DNA of 12,774 nt from Acidobacteriaceae bacterium (lineage in GTDB: Bacteria; Acidobacteriota; Terriglobia; Terriglobales; Acidobacteriaceae): contig JASHTU010000376.1 in NCBI GenBank assembly GCA_030040395.1, positions 1 to 12,774 on the forward strand. Direction: 5' to 3'. The notes under the pieces are model-generated. The model was given only the letters and a program-made list of their open reading frames with translations, was not told where the DNA came from and did not search any database. This document shows positions 12,647-12,774 of this stretch, in pieces (within the stretch, counting starts at the first letter, position 1; the number at the start of each line of letters is the position of its first letter). Position numbers and translations under genes: made by a program.

Positions 12647-12774
12647 GCCGGCGCAGGACCCTTGACGGAATAGTCCCAAGCCATAGGGCGCGAAATTGAC
12701 AAACGAGCGAGTCACCCCTTCCCAGTCTAAGACAAGTCGACTCGTTGGTCGGATACGAACTGCGTGATCAGGCT
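12647..12774. other. Right-edge upstream region
   Basis: Sequence upstream of the TPR-glycosyltransferase gene, cut by the window edge. The gene's reading frame stays open back to near 12770 but contains no start codon, so I treat it as non-coding. A TTGACA at 12696-12701 on the plus strand has no matching -10. Confidence 0.4.

Noticed and set aside
12696..12731. TTGACA on the plus strand as a -35 box
   Set aside because: No -10-like hexamer at 16-18 bp and no plus-strand gene before the window ends.

Overview
The window looks like chromosomal DNA of a GC-rich, Gram-negative-type bacterium, most likely an acidobacterium of the Bryobacter/Solibacter/Terriglobus kind. The main clue is a secreted von Willebrand-type protein of the family largely confined to Acidobacteriota. 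A second clue is a large exported protein with SpoIVB (S55) peptidase motifs in an organism with no sign of sporulation genes here. Assignment to the phylum is an inference from gene content; no rRNA or other phylogenetic marker is present.

Layout. 1-233: no gene seen. 234-2723 (-): Tat-exported glycoside hydrolase family 2 enzyme, preceded by an operator-like dyad. 2724-3829: about 1.1 kb without a convincing gene, holding a tandem 25-bp repeat that abuts an extended -10-like promoter, a perfect Shine-Dalgarno string with no start codon behind it, and a His/Thr-rich short frame. 3830-4528 (+): orphan LuxR-type response regulator with a degenerate receiver, followed by a strong intrinsic terminator. 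4529-5125: no gene, but that terminator, an 18-bp minisatellite and two leader hairpins. 5126-5815 (+): secreted SYLF/Ysc84 protein. 5900-7207 (-): VWFA-related protein with a degenerate metal site. 7305-9266 (+), divergent from it: S55-like exported protein. 9361-10368 (+): zinc alcohol dehydrogenase. 10655-10876 (-): 73-residue two-helix membrane protein. 11202-12605 (-): TPR protein fused to a GT9/heptosyltransferase-like domain, with a perfect 17-bp inverted repeat upstream. 12606-12774: only upstream sequence of that gene.

How the genes relate. They do not form one obvious pathway. Four products (GH2, SYLF, VWFA-related, S55-like) carry export signals, so the window is weighted towards envelope and periplasmic functions. 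The most coherent unit is the divergent VWFA/S55 pair. The alcohol dehydrogenase lies 94 bp downstream of the S55 gene and may be read through from it. The most unusual item is the S55 protein: its serine motif (G-M-S-G-S-P) comes before its histidine motif (G-H-P), the reverse of the order in Bacillus SpoIVB, which suggests a circularly permuted or rearranged peptidase domain. No CRISPR array, insertion sequence, tRNA or rRNA was seen.
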